Of a DNA stretch of 64,000 bases, positions 43,439-52,816 are shown piece after piece. The stretch is taken from positions 457,616 through 521,615 of the forward strand of contig NZ_JAPWGY010000002.1 in assembly GCF_027214005.1 (NCBI RefSeq). The letters run 5' to 3'. The stretch comes from Kiloniella laminariae (GTDB taxonomy: Bacteria; Pseudomonadota; Alphaproteobacteria; Kiloniellales; Kiloniellaceae). The position numbers and the translations under genes are program-made. The first letter of the stretch is position 1; every line of letters begins with the position of its first letter. A model generated the notes under the pieces. The model did no database searches, was not told where the DNA came from, and saw only the letters and a list, made by a program, of their open reading frames with translations.

Positions 43439-44637
43439 GCCGCCGACCTCAGCACAAGTTGTCGTACATGTGCTGCCATTTCCTTGATAGGAAGAACAGC
43501 AGAACAGAGCCCTGCAGTCGCTACCGCGCCTGGCATACCCCATACAACACTTGTATGTTCGTCCTGTGCAATGACACTCCCGCCTGCGGTCGTCACAACT
43601 TCAGAACCTCGTAAACCATCACTCCCCATGCCCGTGAGGATCAGGACAAGGAGATGAGAGCCATATATTTTTGACAGACTTCTTAACATCGGATCTACCG
43701 CCGGACGACAGAAATTTTCAGGCGGTTCCTGATTGAGGCGAATAATCGTGTCTGTCCCCTTTTTCTCAAAAACCATATGATATCCACCAGGAGCCAGATA
43801 GATTCTCCCGCCACGGATTGCTTCCCCGTCCTCGCCCTCTTTACTTGGCATCTGGGAAATACGCCCGATGTGTTCAGCCAGAAGAGCGGTAAAGGTAGCC
43901 GGCATATGCTGTGTAATAACAACAGGTTGACTGACCACACCTAAATTTCCGAGCACGTCAAACAAGGCCTGGGGGCCACCAGTAGAGCTCCCGATAGCCA
44001 GAATGTCAGGACGCGCAATCGCTGTGGTCCGTAAAGAGATCTCTTTGTTGGCATAGAGCCCACCAGTCGTTCTTCTAATCGGATCGGCTGCTTTCCCGGC
44101 GGGTGATTGCGCTGGTGATTGGCCAGCGGCTCCCGTTTTGGCAACCGTTGCCGAGGCTCCGGATGGTAAAGGAGCATGTCTGGCAGTTCTTGCCACCCGC
44201 CCCAGGGCTTTCACCTTTTCAACCAGCTCATATTTGAAATCATCTGCTTTGGTGAGTTCACCAGAACTTGTCGGCTTGGGGATATAATCTGCTGCTCCCA
44301 ACCGCATAGCCTTGAAACTGATCTCGGCATTTTTACGGGTTAATGTAGAAGCCATTATAATCTGGACACCGGGTTTCGCTTCGAGCAATTTTGGCAAAGC
44401 CGTCAGGCCATCCATAACCGGCATCTCTATGTCGAGAACCACTACATCAACGTCCAGGGTCGCGATACGTTTGATCGCGATCTCGCCATTGGAAACAGAT
44501 TCAATAACAGATACCTTCGGGTCATTTTCCAGCATTCTGGTCAAAAGCCCTCTGATAACTGCAGAATCATCCACCACCATTACTCGATAGGCATTTTCGG
44601 CTTTTGGGGTCGACGATGTATTTAGTGGCAATGACAT
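43435..44637 (-). CDS. cheB: Protein-glutamate methylesterase CheB
   Basis: CheB removes receptor methyl groups and deamidates receptor glutamines. The 400-residue product has a receiver (D69 in VVVLDIEMPVMDG), a linker, and the C-terminal esterase with the catalytic Ser in AIGSSTGGPQAL, His in ITQHMPATF and Asp in ILTGMGSDGLRG. The start overlaps cheY by one base, and the stop overlaps cheR by four. Confidence 0.95.
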   Translation of the reverse strand: MSLPLNTSSTPKAENAYRVMVVDDSAVIRGLLTRMLENDPKVSVIESVSNGEIAIKRIATLDVDVVVLDIEMPVMDGLTALPKLLEAKPGVQIIMASTLTRKNAEISFKAMRLGAADYIPKPTSSGELTKADDFKYELVEKVKALGRVARTARHAPLPSGASATVAKTGAAGQSPAQSPAGKAADPIRRTTGGLYANKEISLRTTAIARPDILAIGSSTGGPQALFDVLGNLGVVSQPVVITQHMPATFTALLAEHIGRISQMPSKEGEDGEAIRGGRIYLAPGGYHMVFEKKGTDTIIRLNQEPPENFCRPAVDPMLRSLSKIYGSHLLVLILTGMGSDGLRGSEVVTTAGGSVIAQDEHTSVVWGMPGAVATAGLCSAVLPIKEMAAHVRQLVLRSAA

Positions 44638-45002
44638 TAAAGCAGGCCTACCTGGGTAAATTTGGATTCAATGATGTCACTGTCAAAAGGCTTCATGATA
44701 TATTCATTGGCCCCAGCAGCGATGGCCTGCTGGATATGTTGCATATCATTTTCCGTTGTGCAAAACACAACTATAGGCTGCTCAACCCCTTGCAATGCCC
44801 TCAAATCCTTAAGGAATTCGAGACCATCCTTTACCGGCATGTTCCAATCCAGCAATACAGCGTCGGGCATTGAGTTAATACAAGAGTCCAATGCCTTCTG
44901 ACCGTCTTCAGCTTCCTGAATTTGAAAGTTCAAACCTTCAAGTATTTTTCTGGCAACCATGCGGACTACTTTGGAGTCATCGACAACCAAACAGGTTTTC
45001 AT
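44637..45002 (-). CDS. cheY: Chemotaxis response regulator CheY
   Basis: CheY carries the phosphoryl signal to the flagellar switch. The 121-residue, receiver-only product has the acidic pair D8-D9, phosphoacceptor D52 (LLDWNMPVKDG), switch Thr in VVFCTTEND, and the conserved Lys in YIMKPFD. It is in the che operon between cheW and cheB. Confidence 0.94.
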   Translation of the reverse strand: MKTCLVVDDSKVVRMVARKILEGLNFQIQEAEDGQKALDSCINSMPDAVLLDWNMPVKDGLEFLKDLRALQGVEQPIVVFCTTENDMQHIQQAIAAGANEYIMKPFDSDIIESKFTQVGLL

Positions 45003-45086
45003 TTTATTGCTCCAGCTTAATTTTTATCTATCAAAAACATTTATTACACCTGTCCTGAAGGACTAGACAGTCAGTGCTCAATTAAA

Positions 45087-45542
45087 TCAGGCAGCATCAG
45101 CACCGCGATTATAATCAAGGAAGCGGTTAACATCCAAGATGACAAGCAATTTCCCGTCAAGCCTGTATATACCAATCGAATAATCCCTGAATCTTTGGTC
45201 CAGAGTAGGTGGATTACGTTCGAAAGAGGAGGCATCCACCCCAAGGACCTCGCCAACACTATCAACCATAAGACTATATAAGTCATTCCCGTTTTCGACA
45301 ACAATGCTCATACAGGTTTTATCAGCCCTCGGTGCCAGTCCCAGGCGTTTCCGGACATCGATCGCGGTGACGATACGCCCGCGGAGGTTCAAAGATCCTG
45401 CGATTTCCGGCGGTGCCAGAGGGATGGGCGTAATCTGTTGCGGGTTGATAATATCCTGGACCCTGAGCACCGGCACGCCAAAGAGCTGGCCTGCGATATA
45501 GAAGGTGACAAAATCTTCGCTCTCTTTGTAAGTATCACTCAC
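45087..45542 (-). CDS. cheW: Chemotaxis coupling protein CheW
   Basis: CheW couples receptors to CheA. The 151-residue single-domain product has DFVTFYIAGQLFGVPVLRVQDII, the conserved PLAPPEIAGSLNLRGRIVTAIDVRKRLGL, and DSVGEVLGVDAS. It lies between cheA and cheY; the gap to cheY is 84 bases with only weak structure. Confidence 0.95.
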   Translation of the reverse strand: MSDTYKESEDFVTFYIAGQLFGVPVLRVQDIINPQQITPIPLAPPEIAGSLNLRGRIVTAIDVRKRLGLAPRADKTCMSIVVENGNDLYSLMVDSVGEVLGVDASSFERNPPTLDQRFRDYSIGIYRLDGKLLVILDVNRFLDYNRGADAA

Positions 45543-45608
45543 AGCTTTACTCTCTATGGTTTTGATCCAGACTCCGGTACCGGGGAGCCCGTGGACCCGT
45601 TTTCACTA

Positions 45609-48332
45609 TCAAGCGGCGCCTTTGATCTCGGCAATGGTGTCTTGCAATGTCATTAACAGAGCTTCCCGGTCAGTCTTCGACACGTAGTCCTTGAAGCCAG
45701 CAGCCCGACCTCTTGCAAGATCAGAGTTCGAGGCAAAAGCAGAAAGAGCAACCATTGGAATTCTGGACCACTTCGAGTTTTCCCGAACAGCTTCAGCAAA
45801 CTCAAAACCATTCATTCCCGGCATTTCGATATCTGAAATGATAACATCAAAAACTTCGCCTTTATCACAAAGGTCCAGAGCGGATTTTGCGGAATCAACC
45901 GCCTTCACGTCATATCCGGCAACAGAAAGCATTGGCATCAGAAGGTTCCGGAAGAAGGCGCTGTCGTCCACAAGAAGCAGACGGGAACGGGAGCTGTCAA
46001 AGTTTTCCTTCCCTGTTTCAGAGCCGAACCAATCCGGGTAAGCCTGGGTCAGGAAGAACCCTGCATCGACAACATCTGTCGCTTTGCCGGCAATAATCGC
46101 ACTGCCGATATAGCCGCGTTTTTCTGCGCTGAGTTCCACATTCATACGGTCTTCTACAATATCAATGATCTCGTCAACCACCAGCCCCATGGAGCGTTCC
46201 CGGTCAGAGAAGACCAACACCGGCTGGCGTCCCTCTTTTGCCAGCTTCATGTCTGGCTGCATCGGGATCAACGGCATCAGCTGGCCACGATACTGAACCA
46301 CATGCTGTCCACCAGAACTCTCGACTTTGGTAAGGTCCACTTCTTCCAGTCGGGCAATAAGGGCAAGAGGCACAGCTTTCGGTGCATCATCTCCAGACCG
46401 GAAGACCAGCATCGCCACTTTTTCGTCATTCGCGGTATGATGACGATCGGCAAGACCACTGAGCTCTGTTTCACCCACGGCAATTTCTCCGGTAGCCGCC
46501 GCAATCCCGTTTGGATCAAGGATCATAACCACAGCACCATCACCCAAAATAGTATTGCCGGAGAAGAGCTGGATATTTCTGATGATCGGCGCAACGGGTT
46601 TGACCACGATCTCTTCTGTATCAAAGACCCGGTCAACAATAATCCCGAAAGTGTAGGTCCCAACCTGGGCGACAACGATGAAATTGTCATCCCGCAGCTT
46701 GGTTTCCTTCTCTTCTCCCTCGACAGAAAGCTTGAGCAGATCCCGGAGAGTGACAAGGGGGAGCAGACGGTTACGCAGCCTCAGGACAGGCGTATCGTTG
46801 ATGTGTTCGATAACATGTTCGGAATGGTTCGACGTCCGGACCAGTTCGACCACAGACAGTTGTGGAATGGCGAAACGCTCTTTACAGCATTCGACGATCA
46901 GCGCCGACACGATTGCGAGGGTCAACGGAATCTTGATGGTAAAGATTGTCCCCTTGCCTTCTGTCGAACTCAATTCGATGGTACCACCGATTTTCTCGAT
47001 ATTGGTACGAACCACGTCCATACCGACACCGCGTCCAGATACGGCTGTAACTGCAGCAGCGGTCGAGAACCCGGGCTTGAAAATGAACTGCTGAATCTGC
47101 TGATCAGACATTCCATCCAGCTCTGCTTCCGAAGCCAGTCCGTTTTCAGCACACTTTTCTTTGATCCGGTCTGTATTGAGCCCCTTACCGTCATCCGAAA
47201 TCTGAATGATGATATGACCACCTTCGTGATAGGCATTCAGGACAACCTGACCAACCTCTGGCTTGCCGGCAGCTATGCGGTCATCTGGCATTTCCAACCC
47301 GTGATCAGCAGAGTTACGCACCATATGGGTCAGCGGGTCTTTGATCAGTTCCAGAACCTGACGGTCCAGTTCCGTATCTGCACCCTTCATCACCAGGTCA
47401 ATTTTTTTATTCAATTCGTGCGACAGATCGCGAATGATACGCGGCAGTTTTGCCCAGGCATTCCCGATCGGCTGCATCCGGGTCTTCATCACCCCTTCCT
47501 GCAGATCCGAGACAACATGGTTCAAACGCTGCAATGGTGTGGCAAAATCACTCTCTTTGTGCGCACGAAGAATTTGCAAAAGCTGGTTTCTTGTCAGCAC
47601 CAGCTCTGAGACCATCGTCATCAGGTTTTCAAGAACATCCACACTCACGCGGATTGACTGGTTGGCAACGGACGAAGCAGCATCCCCAGCAGGTGCCGCA
47701 GGGGGGGGTGGAGGGGGTGGTGCTGCCTTTTTCGGCTTGGCTGCAGGTGCTTTTGCTGCAGGTTCAGGCTTCAGGGCAACGACTTCGGCAACAGGTTGTT
47801 CTTCTTCTGCTGCCTGGGCTGCCAATTCTTCAGGCCCCAGGGCTTCACGGAACGCCCGCTCCAGTTCATCCTCTTCCTCATCATCCGCTTCAACCGCATC
47901 TTCAACAACGACAGTCTCAGCAGCTGCGGGAGCTTCAGCCTCCCCGCCGCCGTCTGTCCCTTCAGCATGCGCGTTCAACCGGGCGATAAGGTCAGTGTCA
48001 TCCCCTTCAGGTTCTTTCTCTGTCGCCTCAAGCGTTGCGAGTATTTCCCGGATCTTATCAAGACACTCCAGGATCAGAGAAACGCCCACCGCAGAAACCA
48101 CCAGCTCTCCATCACGAAACTTGTTCATGATGTTCTCGCCAGCGTGGGCAACAGATTCAAGCCTCGGCAAACCAAGGAACCCACAAGTGCCCTTGATCGT
48201 ATGCATGAGCCGGAAGATGTTACTCAGCAGCTCCGTGTCGTTTGGGTTCTGTTCGAGTTTGACAAGCTCCACATCCAATGTGGTCAGACCTTCATTGGTC
48301 TCCGTCAAAAACTCGCTCAAAAGATCATCCAT
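45609..48332 (-). CDS. cheA: Chemotaxis hybrid histidine kinase CheA with C-terminal receiver
   Basis: CheA autophosphorylates in response to receptors. The 907-residue product contains an Hpt domain (phospho-His H44 in LMHTIKGTCGFLGL), an acidic/Pro-rich linker (about 130-230), the dimerisation domain, an HATPase (HMVRNSADHGLE, GRGVGMDVVRTNIEKIGG), two CheW-like regulatory domains (about 480-760), and a receiver (LLLVDDSAFFRNLL; phospho-Asp in VIISDIEMPGMNG). The extra CheW-like domain and receiver make it a hybrid. It is the first gene of cheA-W-Y-B-R. Confidence 0.95.
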   Translation of the reverse strand: MDDLLSEFLTETNEGLTTLDVELVKLEQNPNDTELLSNIFRLMHTIKGTCGFLGLPRLESVAHAGENIMNKFRDGELVVSAVGVSLILECLDKIREILATLEATEKEPEGDDTDLIARLNAHAEGTDGGGEAEAPAAAETVVVEDAVEADDEEEDELERAFREALGPEELAAQAAEEEQPVAEVVALKPEPAAKAPAAKPKKAAPPPPPPPAAPAGDAASSVANQSIRVSVDVLENLMTMVSELVLTRNQLLQILRAHKESDFATPLQRLNHVVSDLQEGVMKTRMQPIGNAWAKLPRIIRDLSHELNKKIDLVMKGADTELDRQVLELIKDPLTHMVRNSADHGLEMPDDRIAAGKPEVGQVVLNAYHEGGHIIIQISDDGKGLNTDRIKEKCAENGLASEAELDGMSDQQIQQFIFKPGFSTAAAVTAVSGRGVGMDVVRTNIEKIGGTIELSSTEGKGTIFTIKIPLTLAIVSALIVECCKERFAIPQLSVVELVRTSNHSEHVIEHINDTPVLRLRNRLLPLVTLRDLLKLSVEGEEKETKLRDDNFIVVAQVGTYTFGIIVDRVFDTEEIVVKPVAPIIRNIQLFSGNTILGDGAVVMILDPNGIAAATGEIAVGETELSGLADRHHTANDEKVAMLVFRSGDDAPKAVPLALIARLEEVDLTKVESSGGQHVVQYRGQLMPLIPMQPDMKLAKEGRQPVLVFSDRERSMGLVVDEIIDIVEDRMNVELSAEKRGYIGSAIIAGKATDVVDAGFFLTQAYPDWFGSETGKENFDSSRSRLLLVDDSAFFRNLLMPMLSVAGYDVKAVDSAKSALDLCDKGEVFDVIISDIEMPGMNGFEFAEAVRENSKWSRIPMVALSAFASNSDLARGRAAGFKDYVSKTDREALLMTLQDTIAEIKGAA

Positions 48333-48604
48333 GACTGCGCTTCCATTCCATCTTGATCATTCACTGCGGTCACAGCTTGTGTGCTATCCGCCTTTATCAA
48401 CGACAAGCTTGTCAAAGGAAGATTAATAACCTCTTACCCCGCGACGCTGGTTTGTTAACTTTAATTGGAAAGATGCAAAATTTAATGATTTTAGAGCTGT
48501 AGAGACCGCAGTACGGCAAGAAAGACCTTTTACAAGCCCTTGACGCAAAGTATAGCTGATGGCTGATTCTGAGACTCGTTATTAGATAATTACAGGGCTG
48601 AAGT

Positions 48605-50326
48605 TTGGCGGATTCGGGAAAAACACTTCAAAACGAGATCACAACAGACAGCGGCAAGATTTTCGCGCGTTCAGGAAAAAAGGGCGTCCTTACCTGGTTT
48701 GCCTTCTTTGTTGCCTGCCTCTTTGCCTTCCCCATTTTGAGTGTGACAGCTGCAGCCCTCACGGCGACCAGCGACGTCTGGGACCACCTCGTCCAGACTG
48801 TCCTGTCTGACTATATCATCAACACCCTGTTTTTGGCTTCAGGGGTTGCCTGCCTGGTTGCGATAATCGGTGGGGGCACAGCCTGGCTGGTAACGATGTG
48901 CCGCTTCCCCGGTCGCGCGCTCTTCGAGTGGGCCCTTATCCTGCCCCTTGCCGTGCCGGCCTATGTGATGGCCTATACCTACACCGACTTTCTCCAGGCC
49001 AGCGGTCCTCTACAGGTTCTGCTCCGCGAAGTCCTCTCCCTACAGTACGGAGAATACTGGTTCCCGGATCTTCGCTCGATGGGCGGCGCAATCACCATGT
49101 TGTCCCTCGTACTTTACCCCTATGTTTACATGCTCGCCAGAGCGGCCTTTCTCGAGCAGTCTGTCTGTGCCCTCGAGGTTAGCCGCACCCTTGGATGCAG
49201 CCCTCTGTCCAGTTTTTTCAGAGTTGCCCTCCCGCTGGCACGCCCGGCCATTATCGCTGGAACATCTCTTGCCCTTATGGAGACCCTTGCTGATTTCGGC
49301 ACGGTTTCTTTTTTTGGTATTCAGACCTTCACTACCGGCATTATGAACGCCTGGACAACTTTCGGTGATCTGGCTGCTGCGCGACAGCTCTCGACATATT
49401 TACTCGTCTTTATTTTTTCGGTTTTTATAATCGAAAAGCTCAGCCGTGGAAAAGCGCGATACCATCACGCAACCAATCGCTATCAAAACCTGCCCGGCTA
49501 CAAACTGCAGGGCCTGAAAAAATGTTTTGCTGTCGCAGCCTGCGGTATTCCACTATTTCTCGGGTTTGTATTACCCGCAATTATTCTGATCAGCAAAACC
49601 CTTTCCCTGGGTGACAAACAGTTTGGCATCAAATTTATCACACTGGCCTTCAACAGCTTCACCTTGGCCACCGTCACAGCTTGTGCTGCGGTATTGATTG
49701 CTGTTTTGCTGGCCTATACCAATAGAATGCAGGCGAACTTCTTTTCCCGAGCAGCGACAAAGATTGCCTCCATGGGTTACGCAATTCCCGGTACTGTTGT
49801 TGCCATCGGAACCCTCTTTCCCCTGGCCGCACTGGACAACACGATCGACTCCTGGATGCGGAGTACTTTTGATATCTCAACCGGGCTGATTCTGACGGGT
49901 ACGATTACAGCCCTGGTTTTTGCCTACCTTGTCCGTTTTCTGGCTGTCTCCCTGAATACCGTTGAAAGCGGTCTAGGGAAAATACGTCCCAGTATGGACG
50001 ATGCGTCACGTACCTTGGGCATGGGGCCAATCAAAACACTCTGGCATGTTCACACCCCTATTATGAGCGGCAGTCTTATTACGGCTGGGTTGGTGGTTTT
50101 TGTTGATGTCATGAAAGAGTTGCCAGCCACCCTAGTCATGCGCCCGTTCAACTTTGATACACTGGCTGTTCATGCCTACAACCTTGCTTCTGATGAACGA
50201 CTTTCGGAAGCATCAACGGCTTCGCTCACAATCGTCGCCGTTGGTATCCTGCCATTGATTTTCCTCTCGCGGGCGATTGCAAAAAGTCGGGCGGGGAGCC
50301 AGACGAAACCAGCACAGGACCTGTAA
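48605..50326 (+). CDS. Fe(III)-type ABC transporter permease, fused two-half form
   Basis: A permease of the FbpB/ThiP-like family of ferric-ion importers. The 573-residue product has about twelve membrane helices in two halves, each with an EAA-type loop (CALEVSRTLGCSPLSSFFRVALPLARPAI and MDDASRTLGMGPIKTLWHVHTPIM). The likely start is a TTG at 48605 with AGGG upstream. The binding protein gene is the convergent neighbour, but no ATPase gene is present in the window. A shared terminator lies between the two genes. Confidence 0.88.
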   Translation: MADSGKTLQNEITTDSGKIFARSGKKGVLTWFAFFVACLFAFPILSVTAAALTATSDVWDHLVQTVLSDYIINTLFLASGVACLVAIIGGGTAWLVTMCRFPGRALFEWALILPLAVPAYVMAYTYTDFLQASGPLQVLLREVLSLQYGEYWFPDLRSMGGAITMLSLVLYPYVYMLARAAFLEQSVCALEVSRTLGCSPLSSFFRVALPLARPAIIAGTSLALMETLADFGTVSFFGIQTFTTGIMNAWTTFGDLAAARQLSTYLLVFIFSVFIIEKLSRGKARYHHATNRYQNLPGYKLQGLKKCFAVAACGIPLFLGFVLPAIILISKTLSLGDKQFGIKFITLAFNSFTLATVTACAAVLIAVLLAYTNRMQANFFSRAATKIASMGYAIPGTVVAIGTLFPLAALDNTIDSWMRSTFDISTGLILTGTITALVFAYLVRFLAVSLNTVESGLGKIRPSMDDASRTLGMGPIKTLWHVHTPIMSGSLITAGLVVFVDVMKELPATLVMRPFNFDTLAVHAYNLASDERLSEASTASLTIVAVGILPLIFLSRAIAKSRAGSQTKPAQDL

Positions 50327-50334
50327 AACCGAAA

Positions 50335-50368
50335 AAAAGCACCCCTGGAATTATCCAGAGGTGCTTTT
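50335..50368. terminator. Bidirectional terminator between the iron permease and binding protein genes
   Basis: Stem 50335-50348 with 50355-50368 (13 of 14 pairs), a 6-nt loop, an A-run on the left and T-run on the right. It lies between convergent genes. Confidence 0.88.
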
Positions 50369-50409
50369 CGACAGTTGGAACGGCTTGAGGCACAAGGGGC
50401 CTCGTTCAA

Positions 50410-51435
50410 TTATTTCCAGCCAACCCGATCAAAGATCTTCTGAGCAGTTACCTGATTGGTGCCATAGACAGAAACATTCACCGTGTCTTTCTTGAATTCG
50501 CCAAGAGCAGTAACCGCAGCGTTGGCAGCAACACCTTCGACAACCGGGAATTCATTGTTCCCGTCTGCAAAGTAATTCTGGGCTTCTGCACTGGTCAGAT
50601 ATTCAAGAAATTTAACTGCTGCTTCACTGTGTGGGGCTGTTTTAACAACACCGGCACCAGAGATATTCACGTGGGTTCCACGATCATTCTGGTTCGGGAA
50701 AACGTAGCCAATCTTGTCAGCGATGCCTTTATCCTGCTCTTCTGGTGTTGTCTGCAGACGAACAAAATAATAAGAGTTTGCCACGGCAATCTCACATTCA
50801 CCTGAACCGATACCCCGCAGCTGGTTTGTATCACCCTTAACAGGTTCACGCGCAAAGTTGTCAACTACGGCTTTGGCCCATTCTTCAGCAGCAGCTTCAC
50901 CTTTGTGCTCTACAATCGAAGCCAGCAGAGACTGGTTATAGATGTTTGAGCTTTCGCGGATGCAAACCTTGCCTTTCCATTTTGGATCGGCCAGATCTTC
51001 ATAAGAGGTAACTTCGCCCTCTTTCACCTTTGCCTTGTCGAAAAAAATCATCCGGGCGCGGGTAGAGAAGCCATACCAGTTCCCATCGGGGTGGCGCAGG
51101 TTGGCGGGAACGCGTGCGTTCAGTTCATCAGAAGACACGGATTTAAAAATCCCATCCTGATCAGCACGCCAGAGATTACCGGCATCGACGGTCACCAGAA
51201 TGTCTGCAGGGCTGTTTTCCCCTTCACTTTTAATACGCTCGACCAGTTCGGCACCTTTACCTTCGATCAAATTGACCTTGATACCGGTTTCTTTGGTAAA
51301 GTTGGCATAAAGTGCATCGTCGGTCTGGTAATGACGTTCTGTATAAACGTTCACAACTTCTTCTGCACTGGCGGAAACACCGCTCAGTACTGTTGCAGAA
51401 AGAATAGCTGTCGTTACGAACCAAGCAGTCTTCAT
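50410..51435 (-). CDS. Fe(III) ABC transporter periplasmic binding protein (FbpA/FutA-like)
   Basis: The 341-residue product starts with a signal peptide (MKTAWFVTTAILSATVLSGVSASAEEV, cleavage near ASA), then the ferric-binding protein pattern NVYTERHYQTDDALYANFTKETGIKVNLIEGKGAELVERIKSEG, with Tyr ligand candidates near the C-terminus (IAVANSYYFVRL). It is the partner of the convergent permease. A Fur-like dyad lies 86-102 bases upstream (51521-51537), supporting iron control. Confidence 0.9.
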   Translation of the reverse strand: MKTAWFVTTAILSATVLSGVSASAEEVVNVYTERHYQTDDALYANFTKETGIKVNLIEGKGAELVERIKSEGENSPADILVTVDAGNLWRADQDGIFKSVSSDELNARVPANLRHPDGNWYGFSTRARMIFFDKAKVKEGEVTSYEDLADPKWKGKVCIRESSNIYNQSLLASIVEHKGEAAAEEWAKAVVDNFAREPVKGDTNQLRGIGSGECEIAVANSYYFVRLQTTPEEQDKGIADKIGYVFPNQNDRGTHVNISGAGVVKTAPHSEAAVKFLEYLTSAEAQNYFADGNNEFPVVEGVAANAAVTALGEFKKDTVNVSVYGTNQVTAQKIFDRVGWK

Positions 51436-51520
51436 GTCGACTGTCTCCTAATTGTTATCACAGGGAGTGACCAGAAAATTGATCGGAAGCGAACACTTCC
51501 GATAAAAAGCATCGGGAATA

Positions 51521-51537
51521 TTGCAAATCATTCGCAA
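51521..51537. promoter_or_regulatory. Fur-like box upstream of the iron-binding protein gene
   Basis: A 17-bp palindrome TTGC-N-AAT-N-ATT-N-GCAA. It fits the 7-1-7 pattern of Fur-family operators (TGNNAAT-N-ATTNNCA). It lies 86 bp upstream of the start codon. Confidence 0.6.
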
Positions 51538-51595
51538 CATATCAAGTTCAAAATGAGACTTATTCGCAAATTAAAACGGTTGAAATTCAAAGAAA

Positions 51596-51627
51596 AAAAG
51601 CAACTTCGATGGTTCAAAGTTGCTTTT
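51596..51627 (-). terminator. Terminator after chpT
   Basis: An 11-bp perfect stem (51596-51606 with 51617-51627) and 10-nt loop, with a T-tract on the minus strand (A-run at 51593-51599). It lies 75 bases after the chpT stop. Confidence 0.82.
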
Positions 51628-51701
51628 CAGAACAGTGTTGCAGTTTTTCAAGAAAGATTACTGCCTGAATTTCCAGAAACAGGAAGACCTTATTCCCCTG
51701 T

Positions 51702-52337
51702 TTAGAATGAAACAATTAACTGTACATGCCCGTCGACCGAGCTGTTCACCAACAGATCACTGCCCCTTCTTTGAGCCAGAAACCGGGTGAAATAGGCATG
51801 AACGTTTCTTGGTGTCAGCTCTCCAGGGTCAACTTTCTCCGAAATTGCATAGCGCACTTCCTCGCGAATCGCGACCGATTCTCCGGCGACGGTCACGGCA
51901 ACAAAAGTACGGTTGTCCGCCTCACCACTATGCGCAGTAATAACCCCGCCGCGCGGCAACATTTCAAGCCCAAAGGCAATGAGATTAAGAAGAATTTTGC
52001 CCCCATCTTCCGGCAAGCCTTCAGGCACCGTCAGGTTCGGCCAGTTAAATTCCGCTTTTGTATGTTTAAGATAGTTGCTTGCAAGCTGGTTCAATGTCGC
52101 AAAGTCACTTCCAAGTCGGCTGCCTGCCAGACCATAGGCAATACGATAGAACTGCAAGGTTGCCGCAGCCTGAACAGCAGATCCTGTCGCCAGTTTCAAT
52201 GCATCCGCAGCCATCCCAAAGGAATCATCTTCCATCAGTTCAAGGCCATTGTTTACAGCACCGACAGGCCCGACAAGGTCGTGGCACAAACGCGAGGTCA
52301 GAAGCTCTAGAACCCGAAAATCAACTTTATCACTCAT
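51702..52337 (-). CDS. chpT: Histidine phosphotransferase ChpT
   Basis: ChpT moves phosphate from CckA to CtrA and CpdR. The 211-residue product has the helical Hpt-like domain with phospho-His H19 in LTSRLCHDLVGPVGAVNNGLELM, a family signature, and a degenerate HATPase-like C-terminal domain (GKILLNLIAFGLEMLPRGGVITAHSGE). It is a single gene with its own terminator. It lies about 10 kb from ctrA, with cckA and cpdR not in the window. Confidence 0.93.
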   Translation of the reverse strand: MSDKVDFRVLELLTSRLCHDLVGPVGAVNNGLELMEDDSFGMAADALKLATGSAVQAAATLQFYRIAYGLAGSRLGSDFATLNQLASNYLKHTKAEFNWPNLTVPEGLPEDGGKILLNLIAFGLEMLPRGGVITAHSGEADNRTFVAVTVAGESVAIREEVRYAISEKVDPGELTPRNVHAYFTRFLAQRRGSDLLVNSSVDGHVQLIVSF

Positions 52338-52816
52338 TCTAAAAATTACTCACTCTGGAAATCAACAGACCTGAAAGGTTTCATATTGCGGATCAGTTAA
52401 ACACACAAATATTAACAGAAAAACTACTCACCCCGGCTTTATAGACGGCGCTGTTATCTTTAATCTATTTTTTGCCCCCCCTTTCCATTAACATTTTGGC
52501 CGGACCATCGTCCTGACCTTGGGATTTCAGGATCTTCTGGCTCGACAAACGACACCAGACATCCGGCGAGCGACATTAATAGCAATCGCCTATTAAGGCA
52601 TAGGACTTTGCGAATGCCTCATCGCTATCCAACACTGGCAAAGCACTATAAAATGTTCCAGATATGTCCGGGAATGCGGGAATACCGCAAGATGCCTACA
52701 GGAATATGGAAATATCGGCCCGGATTTTTCCGCCCGAATAACTGAAACAGAAAGAACCCGGATCAACCGGTGTTCATCGCCCGCACAGCAGGGCGTGTCG
52801 TGGAGTTGCATGAGTA
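52338..52816. other. Divergent region between chpT and the formate dehydrogenase genes
   Basis: 479 bases without a supported gene. It should hold both promoters. I see TTAA half sites near 52397 and 52411 but no correctly spaced CtrA box, no sigma-54 element and no riboswitch that I can name. Confidence 0.5.

Noticed and set aside
46302..47609. 435-codon plus-strand ORF opposite cheA
   Set aside because: It is an antisense shadow of the strongly conserved cheA coding sequence, with no recognisable domain and no ribosome site.
47434..48426. 330-codon plus-strand ORF opposite the 5' half of cheA
   Set aside because: Low-complexity Ser-rich translation arising from the antisense of the Ala/Pro linker of CheA.
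48423..48438. CtrA-like site upstream of cheA (TTAA-N7-TTACC)
   Set aside because: One mismatch in an AT-rich stretch and orientation not informative; not strong enough to list as a feature.
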